Source of the DNA: Modestobacter muralis
GTDB taxonomy: Bacteria; Actinomycetota; Actinomycetes; Mycobacteriales; Geodermatophilaceae
Direction: 5' to 3'
Assembly (NCBI RefSeq): GCF_010682105.1
Contig: NZ_JAAGWH010000002.1
Location: 49,744 to 113,743, forward strand
DNA: 64,000 nt
A model generated the notes under the pieces. It made no database searches, had not been told where the DNA came from, and saw nothing but the letters and a program-made list of their open reading frames with translations. Position numbers and translations under genes: made by a program. Positions 15,161 through 22,921 of the stretch are shown piece by piece; positions within the stretch are counted from its first letter, which is position 1, and every line of letters begins with the position of its first letter.

Positions 15161-15352
15161 GTCGCTCCGAGGTCGGGAGGGCGTGGCGGGCGTGGCGGGC
15201 GCGACGCTGCCACACAGGTTAGCGATGCGAACTGTGTGATGAATCACTTCGGCGTGTCACAGGAAGGCCACATAGCGTCAGCGAGTCGTTCACATCCGTG
15301 ACTCAGGGTCGGATGTCGCTCCCGATCGACCCGCCCTCCGAGAGGACCGTTC
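15161..15352. promoter_or_regulatory. Divergent promoter region with possible PHO-box-like elements
   Basis: 192 bp between two divergent secreted phosphate-releasing enzymes. GTTCACATCCG at 15288-15298 resembles one 11-bp Streptomyces PhoP unit (GTTCACC-like), and the minus strand near 15228-15245 reads TTCATCACAC followed by TTCGCATCGC. The spacing is not the regular 11-bp direct repeat, so the match is weak. The region is clearly less GC-rich than its surroundings. Confidence 0.3.
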
Positions 15353-17989
15353 GTGCCCCTCCCCACCGGTACCGCCCGCACCGCCGCGAGGCGCGCCGCC
15401 CTGGGCGCCGCGATGGCGTCCACCGCCGTGCTGGCGGCCCTCGCCGTTCCGGCCGTGGCCGCCGCCGCGCCGCCCACCACGCCGTTCATCTCCGAGATCC
15501 ACTACGACAACGTTGGGGACGACGCTGGTGAGTTCGTCGAGGTGCAGGTCCCGGCCGGCACCAGCTCGGCCGGCCTCGCCGTCGTCCTCTACAACGGTGG
15601 CAACGGCGCGGTGTACGACACCGACGCGCTCCCGGTGGTCGCCGCCCCGGCCGACGCGCCCGCCGTGGCCGTCGTCGACTACCCGGCCAACGGCCTGCAG
15701 AACGGTTCACCCGACGCGATCGCCCTGGTGCGCGGCACCCAGGTGATCGAGTTCCTCTCGTACGAGGGCACGATGACCGCCTCCGGCGGCTCGGCCGCCG
15801 GCACGTCGAGCACCGACATCGGCGTGAGCGAGACCGGCAGCGGTCCGGTCGGCCAGTCGCTGTCGCGCAGCTACAGCCCCACGGCGGACGCGCTGGTCTG
15901 GTCCGGCCCCGCCACCGCCACCCGGGGCACGGTCAACGCGACGGTCACCCCGCCGCCCCCGCCCCCGGCCACCACTGCCTGCGACACCGCCCCGACGCAC
16001 GAGATCGGCGCCGTCCAGGGCGCCGGCGACGCCACCCCGCTGGCCGGCGCGACCGTCACCGTGCGCGGTGTCGTCGTCGGCGACGTCCCCGGGCTCTCCG
16101 GCTTCTACCTGCAGGACGCCGACGGCGACGGGAACGCCGCCACCTCCGACGGCGTCTTCGTCTTCAGCCCGGTCGCGGTCGACCTGGGTGACACCGTCGC
16201 CGTCACCGGCCAGGCCCAGGAGTTCAGCGGGCAGACCCAGATCAGCTCGCGCACCGACGTCGAGGTCTGCGCCGACGGCACCGCCGCCGGACTGCCCGCC
16301 GCGGCGCCGCTGGACCTGCCCGCCGACGCCGCCGCCCGCGAGCGGCTCGAGGGCATGCTCGTGGCACCGGCCGACCCCCTGACCGTCAGCGAGGTCTTCG
16401 ACCTGACCAGCTTCGGGGAGCTGACGCTGTCCGAGGGCGGCCTGCTGGTGCAGCCGACCGAGCTCGCCCGGCCGGGCACCCCCGAGGCAGCCGCCGTCGC
16501 GGCCGCGAACACCCTCCGTCGGATCGTCCTGGACGACGGCCTGAGCGCCCGGGTCACCACCACCACCCGGCCCTACCTGTCTCCGACGACGCCGGTCCGC
16601 GTCGGTGACCGGCTCGCCTTCACCGCGCCGCTGGTGCTCGGCTACGGGTTCGACCAGTGGCGGCTGCAGCCGGCCGACGGCACCGCGGCGGGCACGTTCG
16701 CCTCGCAGAACACCCGTCCGGCCACCCCGGGCACCGTCGGCGGCGACGTCCAGATCGGCGCGTTCAACGTGCTGAACTACTTCCTCACCATCGGCGGGGA
16801 GGGCCGCGGCGCCACCAGCCCGGCCGAGTTCGAGGAGCAGGCCGGCAAGATCGTCCCGGCGATCGAGGCCCTGGGCGCCGACGTGGTCACCCTGATGGAG
16901 ATCGAGGACACCGACTCCACCGGCCGCGACCCCGGCGACGCCGACCAGGCGCTGGCCGACCTGGTGCGCCGGCTGAACGCCGCCGCCGGCTACGACAAGT
17001 GGAGCTACGTCCCGCTGCCGGAGGAGCTCTACGGCGTCGACCGCGACGTCATCCGGAACGGGATCATCTACCAGCACGACGTCGTCGCACCCGTGGGTGC
17101 CCCGGTCGGCCTGGTAGACGAGACGGTCTGGGAGAACGCCCGTGAGCCGATCGCGCAGACGTTCACCAAGGACGGCGACGCGTTCACCGTGGTCGCCAAC
17201 CACCTCAAGTCCAAGAGCACCGGTGCCGCCACCGGGGACAACGCGGACGCCGGCGACGGACAGGGTCAGTGGAACGGCGACCGGGTGCGGCAGGCGGAGT
17301 CGCTGGCCGCGTTCACCGAGCAGTTGCGGGCCCGGACCGGGGACCCCGACGTCGTCCTGCTGGGTGACTTCAACGCCTACACGCAGGAGGACCCGATCGA
17401 GGCGCTGCGCCGGGCCGGGTACACCGACCTGGGTGCGCAGTTCGACGAGGGCCGGTACAGCTACGTCTTCGACGACATGTCCGGGTCGCTGGACCACGCA
17501 CTGGCCACCGCGTCGCTGACCGCCAAGGTCACCGACCTGGTGCACTGGAACATCAACTCGGTGGAGTCCTTCGCCTACCAGTACACCGGTGACCCGGCGC
17601 TCTACGCGCCGAACCCGTACCGCTCCAGCGACCACGACCCGCTGCTGCTGGGGATCGACCTGGACGAGCGCTGCAACGGTCTCGTCCCGACCATCCGCGG
17701 TACCGCCGGCGACGACGTGCTCACCGGCACCAACGGCCGCGACGTGGTCATGGGCCTGGGTGGCAACGACACGATCACCGGTGGGAACGGCGACGACGTG
17801 CTCTGCGGCGGCGCCGGGGACGACCGGATCGAGGGCGCCAACGGCGACGACGTGCTGCTCGGCGGCTTCGGGGCCGACCGGCTCTCCGGGGCCAACGGCG
17901 ACGACGTCCTGATCGGCGGCCCGGGCGCCGACGTGCTCGACCAGGGCAAGGGCAAGGGCCGCGAGGAGCAGGACGGCGCCGAGTCCTGA
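15353..17989 (+). CDS. Secreted ExeM/NucH-type nuclease with lamin-tail, OB-fold, EEP and RTX repeats
   Basis: 878 residues. Signal peptide 1-38; lamin-tail-like domain (about 42-195, with FISEIHYDN and GEFVEV); a short Pro linker; an OB-fold-like domain (about 220-310, GFYLQDADGDGN); an endonuclease/exonuclease/phosphatase domain (about 470-770, with LMEIED, LLGDFNAY and SSDHDPLLL giving the metal and catalytic residues); and a C-terminal block of RTX repeats (about 785-860, GGNGDD type) that bind calcium. It should degrade extracellular DNA for phosphate or nucleosides. GTG 15353 follows GAGAGGA. RTX repeats usually serve type I secretion, but here a Sec signal is present and the repeats probably fold outside in calcium. 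Confidence 0.85.
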   Translation: MPLPTGTARTAARRAALGAAMASTAVLAALAVPAVAAAAPPTTPFISEIHYDNVGDDAGEFVEVQVPAGTSSAGLAVVLYNGGNGAVYDTDALPVVAAPADAPAVAVVDYPANGLQNGSPDAIALVRGTQVIEFLSYEGTMTASGGSAAGTSSTDIGVSETGSGPVGQSLSRSYSPTADALVWSGPATATRGTVNATVTPPPPPPATTACDTAPTHEIGAVQGAGDATPLAGATVTVRGVVVGDVPGLSGFYLQDADGDGNAATSDGVFVFSPVAVDLGDTVAVTGQAQEFSGQTQISSRTDVEVCADGTAAGLPAAAPLDLPADAAARERLEGMLVAPADPLTVSEVFDLTSFGELTLSEGGLLVQPTELARPGTPEAAAVAAANTLRRIVLDDGLSARVTTTTRPYLSPTTPVRVGDRLAFTAPLVLGYGFDQWRLQPADGTAAGTFASQNTRPATPGTVGGDVQIGAFNVLNYFLTIGGEGRGATSPAEFEEQAGKIVPAIEALGADVVTLMEIEDTDSTGRDPGDADQALADLVRRLNAAAGYDKWSYVPLPEELYGVDRDVIRNGIIYQHDVVAPVGAPVGLVDETVWENAREPIAQTFTKDGDAFTVVANHLKSKSTGAATGDNADAGDGQGQWNGDRVRQAESLAAFTEQLRARTGDPDVVLLGDFNAYTQEDPIEALRRAGYTDLGAQFDEGRYSYVFDDMSGSLDHALATASLTAKVTDLVHWNINSVESFAYQYTGDPALYAPNPYRSSDHDPLLLGIDLDERCNGLVPTIRGTAGDDVLTGTNGRDVVMGLGGNDTITGGNGDDVLCGGAGDDRIEGANGDDVLLGGFGADRLSGANGDDVLIGGPGADVLDQGKGKGREEQDGAES

Positions 17990-18007
17990 CCTGAGCTGAT
18001 CCGCCCG

Positions 18008-18043
18008 GACGGCGGCGTCCCGCACCCGCGGGGCGTCGCCGTC
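18008..18043 (+). terminator. Hairpin terminator after the RTX nuclease
   Basis: Arms 18008-18023 and 18028-18043 pair almost perfectly (GACGGCGGCGTCCCGC against GCGGGGCGTCGCCGTC). It lies 19 bp after the stop. No poly-T follows. Confidence 0.65.
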
Positions 18044-18090
18044 CGTCGTTCATCGGCAGGATGGGCGACCCCGGCCCGAGGAGTGAGCAG

Positions 18091-18696
18091 ATGGCGACCA
18101 TCCGTCCCTACCGGCCCGCCGACCGGGCCGCGGTCTACGACGTCTGCGTGCGCACGGCCGACGCCGGTGGCGATGCGCGCGGCCGGTGGTCGACCGACGA
18201 CCTGATGCCCGACCTCTTCGCCGGGCCCTACGTCGACCTGGAGCCGGTACGGGCCTTCGTGCTCGACGACGGTGGTCGGGTGGTCGGTTACGTGATCGGC
18301 ACCGCCGACACCCCGGCGTTCGTGCGCACCTGGCGCGAGGAGTGGGTCCCGCGGCTGGCCGAGCGGTACCCGGTGCCACCCGACCCGCCGCGCACACCCG
18401 AGGAGGAGATGCTCGCCCTCGGGCACCGGCCCGAGCGGATGCTGCTGCCCGAGCTCGCGCCCTACCCGGCGCACCTGCACATCGACCTGCTGCCCAGCCA
18501 CCAGCGCGCCGGGCACGGCCGCGCGCTCGTCGACACCTTCCGTGCGGCGGTGGCTGCCGCGGGTGCCCCGGCGCTGCACCTGGGGATGGTCACCACGAAC
18601 CGCGCGGCCCGCGCCTTCTACGACCGGCTCGGGTTCACCGAGATCGCGGTGCCCGACGCCGGGCCGGTCACCTACCTGGGGATCAGGACCCGGTGA
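18091..18696 (+). CDS. GNAT N-acetyltransferase of the OGA-HAT-like group
   Basis: 201 residues. A GNAT fold: ATIRPYRPADRAAVYDVC at the N-terminus, VVGYVIGTADTPAFV, a long helical insert, HLHIDLLPSHQRAGHGRALV (acetyl-CoA loop, residues ~132-150) and AFYDRLGF near the end. The arrangement resembles the acetyltransferase-like domain related to bacterial homologues of O-GlcNAcase. The substrate is unknown. ATG 18091 is chosen over ATG 18061 because GAGGAG lies 8 bases before it. Its last 14 bases overlap the convergent gene at 18683. Confidence 0.8.
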   Translation: MATIRPYRPADRAAVYDVCVRTADAGGDARGRWSTDDLMPDLFAGPYVDLEPVRAFVLDDGGRVVGYVIGTADTPAFVRTWREEWVPRLAERYPVPPDPPRTPEEEMLALGHRPERMLLPELAPYPAHLHIDLLPSHQRAGHGRALVDTFRAAVAAAGAPALHLGMVTTNRAARAFYDRLGFTEIAVPDAGPVTYLGIRTR

Positions 18697-19450
18697 GCCG
18701 GCGCCACTCGTCGGTGTCCTCGCCGAGGGCCACCGCGGTGGGCAGCCGCAGGGTGCCGGACAGCCAGACCAGCAGGTCGTGCAGTCGCAGCCGGGTCAGC
18801 GGCGCCGTCGGCAGCAGTGCGGCGACGACCCGCTCCAGCTCGGCGAACGCCGCGGCGTTGGCCTGCAGCTCGCGGTGGGTCACCGCGGCCACGCTGCTGT
18901 CGCCCTCGCGCAGGTGCGGGACGCTCTGCAGCCAGGTCGCGCGCGTGAGCAGCGGCACCAGGGCCGGACGGCGGTGGTGCAGCGCCGCGGCTGCGTACCG
19001 CGGCCGGGGCAGGCAGCCGAGGGCGCGCAGTGCGGCGCCCACGGTGCCCGGCTCACCCAGCACCGACAGCTCCTCCTCGGGCAGCTCCCAGAAGGCCCGT
19101 CCGGCCGCACGTGCGTCCAGCGCGTCGGCGATCAGCCCCGCGTCGTCCAGCGCCCGGCGGACGGCGGTCCAGCCGTCGGGGTCCAGCCGGCCGTGCAGCC
19201 CCTCGGCGACCAGCACGTCCTCGTCCCCGAGCGGGCCGGTGCAGACCGGTCGGGCGTCGAAGCGGTCGTAGCCGAACGCGGGCACCTGCACCCAGCGGCC
19301 CTCGCCCTCGTTGGGGGAGCGGTACCTCAGCGGGCGTCGTCCCCGGGCGTAGCCGAGGACGGCGGCCAGCGCGGTCGCACCCGGCAGCAGCTCGGGGCCG
19401 GCGCTGGGCAGGTCGAGGGCCAGCCGCACGTCCACCGACAGTGCGCTCAT
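18683..19450 (-). CDS. DUF6308-like hypothetical protein (paralogue 1)
   Basis: 255 residues, cytoplasmic, with no catalytic motif that I recognise. The pattern (a YDRFD segment, LGDEDVLVAEGLHG, then ALHHRRPALVPLLT and, near the end, LTRLRLHDLLVWL) resembles the second gene at 28998-29678, which has LLARKRPQLVPVEDRVV and SALRVLDVIVWM in the same order. I place both in the DUF6308-like family, from memory and without a search. ATG 19450 has a GGGGG run just upstream, the same leader (CTGGGGGCATGAGC) as the next gene, 19501-20541. Confidence 0.6.
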   Translation of the reverse strand: MSALSVDVRLALDLPSAGPELLPGATALAAVLGYARGRRPLRYRSPNEGEGRWVQVPAFGYDRFDARPVCTGPLGDEDVLVAEGLHGRLDPDGWTAVRRALDDAGLIADALDARAAGRAFWELPEEELSVLGEPGTVGAALRALGCLPRPRYAAAALHHRRPALVPLLTRATWLQSVPHLREGDSSVAAVTHRELQANAAAFAELERVVAALLPTAPLTRLRLHDLLVWLSGTLRLPTAVALGEDTDEWRRLTGS

Positions 19451-19500
19451 GCCCCCAGCATGCGCCCGGCACCCCGGTCGTGGGGTGCCGGGCGTGCGGG

Positions 19501-20541
19501 TCACCGGTGGCCGATGCCGCCCGGCCCGTGCTCTGCCGGGACCTCCTCGCCAGCCGCGACCGGCCCGGGCGGGGTGCCGTCGCCGAACGGGCTGCCGCCC
19601 AGCTCCTCGCGGCCGTGCGGGGTCAGCCAGTTCGACGTGTCCGGGCCCATCGGGATGATCTGCGTGGGGTTGATGTCGGCGTGGACGACGTAGTAGTGCT
19701 CCTTGATCTGCGGGAAGTCGGTGGTGTCACCGAAGCCCGGGGTCTGGAACAGGTCGCGGGCGTAGCCCCACAGCGCCGGCATCTCGGTGAGCTTCTGCCG
19801 GTTGGCCTTGAAGTGGCCGTGGTAGACGGCGTCGAAGCGGGCCAGCGTGGTGAACAGCCGGACGTCGGCCTCGGTGATCGTCTCGCCCATCAGGTAGCGC
19901 ATGTCCGTCAGGCGCTCCTCCAGCCAGTCCATCGCCGTCCAGAGCCGGTCGTAGGCGCGGTCGTAGGCCTTCTGCGAGCCGGCGAAGCCGCAGCGGTACA
20001 CGCCGTTGTTGACCTCGGTGTAGACCCGCTTCATCACCTCGTCCATCTCGTCCCGCAGGTGCTCGGGGTAGAGGTCCGGGGCGCCGTCGCGGTGGAACTG
20101 CGTCCACTCGGTGGAGAAGTCCAGCGTCATGCGCATGAAGTCGTTGGTGACGACGGCCTTGGTGGGCAGGTCGACCATCGCGGGCACGGTGATGCCGCGC
20201 GGGTACTCGGGGTCGCGGGCGAGGAAGGCCTCCTGCAGCCGCTCGTAGCCCAGCACCGGGTCGCGCCCGTCCGGGTCGAGGTCGAAGGTCCAGCTGCGCG
20301 CGTCGTGGGTCGGACCGCAGATGCCCATCGAGATGGCCTGCTCCAGGCCGAGGAGACGCCGGACGATCGCCGCACGGTTGGCCCACGGGCACGCGCGGGC
20401 GATCACCAGCCGGTACCGGTCGGCCTCGACCGGCCACCCACTGGACCCGTCGGCGGTGATCCGGTCGGTGATGTAGTTCGCGTCGCGCTGGTACTCCTTG
20501 CCGGGTTCGACGTAGCCGCTGCCGCTCTGCGTGGTGCTCAT
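19501..20541 (-). CDS. Xi-class glutathione transferase / glutathionyl-hydroquinone reductase-like
   Basis: 346 residues. Catalytic Cys in RACPWANR (about residues 49-56) marks the Xi class, which reduces glutathionyl-hydroquinones. The thioredoxin-like N-terminus carries GICGPTHDARSWTF and RGITVPAMVD; the all-alpha C-terminal domain carries YMGET-like YLMGETITEADVRLF and an ALWGYARDLFQTPGF segment. Actinomycetes of this type make mycothiol rather than glutathione, so the natural thiol substrate is probably different; that is inference. The C-terminus has an extra Gly/Pro-rich tail of about 35 residues. ATG 20541 follows a GGGGG run. Confidence 0.85.
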   Translation of the reverse strand: MSTTQSGSGYVEPGKEYQRDANYITDRITADGSSGWPVEADRYRLVIARACPWANRAAIVRRLLGLEQAISMGICGPTHDARSWTFDLDPDGRDPVLGYERLQEAFLARDPEYPRGITVPAMVDLPTKAVVTNDFMRMTLDFSTEWTQFHRDGAPDLYPEHLRDEMDEVMKRVYTEVNNGVYRCGFAGSQKAYDRAYDRLWTAMDWLEERLTDMRYLMGETITEADVRLFTTLARFDAVYHGHFKANRQKLTEMPALWGYARDLFQTPGFGDTTDFPQIKEHYYVVHADINPTQIIPMGPDTSNWLTPHGREELGGSPFGDGTPPGPVAAGEEVPAEHGPGGIGHR

Positions 20542-20726
20542 GCCCCCAGCGTCGCCGACCGCGCTCCCCGGCGCTCACCCAGCCCCTCGGACCCAGCGGC
20601 CGATCTCGTCCCGATCGGCCGTCGCAGCGGACCGGTCGCCCGGCGCTGCGCGCCTGCCTGCCGAGAGGACGGCCCACCGCCGGTCGGGCCGCCGGTGCGA
20701 GCCGCGCGGTCACCTAGCCTGAGGTC

Positions 20727-20987
20727 ATGGCAAACGGACCTGTGCGACCGCCCTGGCTCGGCAACTGGGGTGTGCAGCTGCTCGGCATCGGCCTGGCGCT
20801 CTACAACGCCGTCCAGGTCGTCCTGCACCTGGTCGACGGCGAGTACGGGTCGGCGTTCTTGAGCTTCGCCTACACCGTCGTCTTCGGGTACGTGGCGCTG
20901 GAGTCGTGGCGCACCCGCCAGGAGCTGGCCGCCCGCCGGATCGAGGAGCGGTCGGCGCCGACCGACGGGCCGGCGCCGACCGACTGA
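20727..20987 (+). CDS. Small two-helix membrane protein
   Basis: 86 residues. Two hydrophobic helices (about 12-35 and 40-60, with GVQLLGIGLALYNAVQVVLHL) followed by a charged tail with RTRQELAARRIEE. The family is not recognised. A TAGCCT -10-like hexamer at 20715-20720 lies exactly 6 bases before the ATG, so the mRNA may be leaderless. The stop abuts the stop of the convergent FNT channel gene with no gap. Confidence 0.65.
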   Translation: MANGPVRPPWLGNWGVQLLGIGLALYNAVQVVLHLVDGEYGSAFLSFAYTVVFGYVALESWRTRQELAARRIEERSAPTDGPAPTD

Positions 20988-21833
20988 TCAGCCGCGCTCG
21001 GCGGCCGGCGCTTCCACGGCAGCGCTGTCGGGGGAGTCCTTCAGGAACAGGTACCAGTACGTGGTGGACACGAAGACCACCGCGCCGACGAGGTTCCCCG
21101 CACCCGCGAGCAGCCAGTTCAGCAGCGTCTCGCCCCAGGTGATGTCGGGGACCCCGGCGAACATGGCCGCCGGCAGGAAGAACATGTTGGCCACGACGTG
21201 GTCGAAGCCCATGGCCACGAACGCCATGATCGGGAAGAAGATCACGATGACCTTCCCGGCGACGTTCGTGGTGGCCACGGACATCCAGACGGCCAGGCAG
21301 ACCAGCCAGTTGCAGCCCATGCCGCGCAGGAACGTCTGCCACGGCGACTCGTTGAGCGCCTTGCCCTGGGCGATGCCGGCCAGCCGGTCGTAGACCAGCC
21401 CGGCGGTGCCCGGGGAGTTCGCGCCGCCGATGACGCCGGTCTGCACGGCGAGGAAGAAGGCGACGAACAGCGCCCCGATCAGGTTGCCGATCAGCACCAG
21501 GACGAGGTTGCGGGCGACGGAGCCCAGGCCGATCTTGCGGTTCATCGCCGCCAGCGGGACGAACATCATGTTGCCCGTGGCCAGGTCGGAGCCGGCGATG
21601 AGCACCAGCACCAGGCCGAGGGTGAACGCGCCACCGAGGAACAGCGTGGGCAGCGTGCCCCAGGTGGCCGGGTCGAGGCCGGAGGAGACGGTCATGGCCA
21701 CCAGCCCACCGAAGGCGATGTACGCGCCGGCCAGGAACGAGCTGACCAGCACCCGGTCCCAGCTGCGATGGACCTTCTTCGCCCCCGTCTCGGCGGCGGC
21801 CTTCGCCATCTCCTGCGGTTCGCGGTCGGTCAT
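20988..21833 (-). CDS. Formate/nitrite transporter (FNT) family channel
   Basis: 281 residues with six membrane helices in the FNT arrangement. Signature segments are ISFGGLVAMTV-like AYIAFGGLVAMTV, GSDLATGNMMFVPLA (the conserved omega-loop region), GCNWLVCLAVWMS, and FVAMGFDHVVANMFF with the His of the pore. It would move formate, nitrite or a similar monovalent anion across the cytoplasmic membrane; the substrate cannot be told. ATG 21833 has GGAGAAG 6 bases upstream; further upstream in-frame sequence is not conserved. Confidence 0.85.
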   Translation of the reverse strand: MTDREPQEMAKAAAETGAKKVHRSWDRVLVSSFLAGAYIAFGGLVAMTVSSGLDPATWGTLPTLFLGGAFTLGLVLVLIAGSDLATGNMMFVPLAAMNRKIGLGSVARNLVLVLIGNLIGALFVAFFLAVQTGVIGGANSPGTAGLVYDRLAGIAQGKALNESPWQTFLRGMGCNWLVCLAVWMSVATTNVAGKVIVIFFPIMAFVAMGFDHVVANMFFLPAAMFAGVPDITWGETLLNWLLAGAGNLVGAVVFVSTTYWYLFLKDSPDSAAVEAPAAERG

Positions 21834-22003
21834 GTGCTTCTCCGGGGTTCGGTCGTCGGCCGCCTCGGTCTCGGCGGCCTGGACCAGCTTCTCTCCCGGC
21901 GCGTCGCCGCGCTGGTTGGAGGGTGCAACCAAACGTTGTGGGGCTGGCGCGGGGGCTGCCGGGACGGGAGGCTCACCGGCATGGACCTTGAGGTGGGTGT
22001 GCA

Positions 22004-22291
22004 GTGAAGTACCTGGTGATCCTGGTGCTGGTCGCGGTCGTGCTCGTCGTCGTGATGCGCCGCGCAGGGGCACCGGTGAAGCCGGCCAGGCCGGTCCGTC
22101 GGTCCACGAGCGACAGTGGCTCCCCGGTCGCCTGGGGCGGTGACGGCGGCGCCTCCTACGACGGCGGACCCGGGCACGGGCACGGCGGTCACGGGCACGG
22201 CGGGCATGGCGGCTCGGACGGCGGCGTGGGGGGCTCGGACGGCGGGGGCGGGTCCGACGGCGGCGGCGGTGGTGGCGGGGGAGGCGACTGA
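22004..22291 (+). CDS. Single-helix protein with His/Gly-rich low-complexity tail
   Basis: 95 residues. An N-terminal helix (KYLVILVLVAVVLVVVM, residues 2-18) is followed by a basic stretch and then about 55 residues of Gly, Asp, Ser and His, including HGHGGHGHGGHGG. The His/Gly run could bind nickel or zinc, or may simply be flexible. The GTG start at 22004 has GAGGTGGG upstream. It overlaps nothing and is divergent from the FNT gene. Low-complexity composition makes the coding call less certain. Confidence 0.55.
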   Translation: MKYLVILVLVAVVLVVVMRRAGAPVKPARPVRRSTSDSGSPVAWGGDGGASYDGGPGHGHGGHGHGGHGGSDGGVGGSDGGGGSDGGGGGGGGGD

Positions 22292-22298
22292 CCCGCGG

Positions 22299-22886
22299 TC
22301 AGTCCGCGGTGCGGGCCGGGCGGGCGCGGACGTGCATCCGCTCGCCCTGCGGCCCGAACAGGGCCAGCAGCTCGACCGGGGCCGGGCCGGGGTTGCTGAG
22401 CAGGTGCGGCACGTGGGTGTCGAACTCGACCACCTCGCCGGGCATGAGCACCAGCTCCTGGCTGCCGAGGTGGAGCACGAACCGGCCGTTGAGCACGTAC
22501 AGCCACTCGTAGCCCTCGTGCGTGCGCAGCTCGCGCTCCCCGGTCGGCCAGCCCGGCGGCAGGATCATCTTGTAGGCCTGCAGCCCACCGGGGCGCCGGG
22601 TGAGCGGCAGCATCGTCATGCCGTTGCGCTCGATCGGGCGGTGGTGCACCCGCGGGTCGGCCGACGCAGGCTCGTCGAGCAGTGAGTCCAGCGGCACCTG
22701 CAGCGCCCGGGTGAGCGGCAGCAGCAGCTCCAGCGTCGCCCGGCGCTGACCGGACTCCAGCCGGGACAGCGTGCTGATCGAGATGCCGGTGGTCTCCGAC
22801 AGCTGGGTCAGGGTGGTGTCCCGCTGCAGTCGGGCCGCCCGCAGCCGCGGCCCGACCGACTGCAGGACGGCGTCGACGTCGCTCAT
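22299..22886 (-). CDS. XRE-cupin transcriptional regulator
   Basis: 195 residues. An HTH of the Cro/C1 type (about 10-65: LRAARLQRDTTLTQLSETTG, SISTLSRLESGQR) is followed by a cupin domain (about 100-190: HEGYEWLYVLNGRFVLHLG, then PGEVVEFDTHVPHLLSNPG). Such regulators sense a small ligand through the cupin. The target is not clear; it may act on its own promoter or on the SDR-GH15 operon next to it. I choose ATG 22886 rather than GTG 22904 because a strong promoter places the transcript start at the ATG. Confidence 0.85.
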   Translation of the reverse strand: MSDVDAVLQSVGPRLRAARLQRDTTLTQLSETTGISISTLSRLESGQRRATLELLLPLTRALQVPLDSLLDEPASADPRVHHRPIERNGMTMLPLTRRPGGLQAYKMILPPGWPTGERELRTHEGYEWLYVLNGRFVLHLGSQELVLMPGEVVEFDTHVPHLLSNPGPAPVELLALFGPQGERMHVRARPARTAD

Positions 22887-22892
22887 CCGCTC

Positions 22893-22921
22893 ATTTGCTG
22901 CCACAGCAAGGGGTTTGTCAA
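22893..22921 (-). promoter_or_regulatory. Leaderless sigma-70-type promoter of the XRE-cupin gene
   Basis: On the minus strand, TTGACA (22921-22916), a 17-base spacer and GCAAAT (22898-22893) are followed by 6 bases and the ATG at 22886. A transcript starting at the A of that ATG would have no leader. The -35 box overlaps the stop codon of the GH15 gene. Confidence 0.65.
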
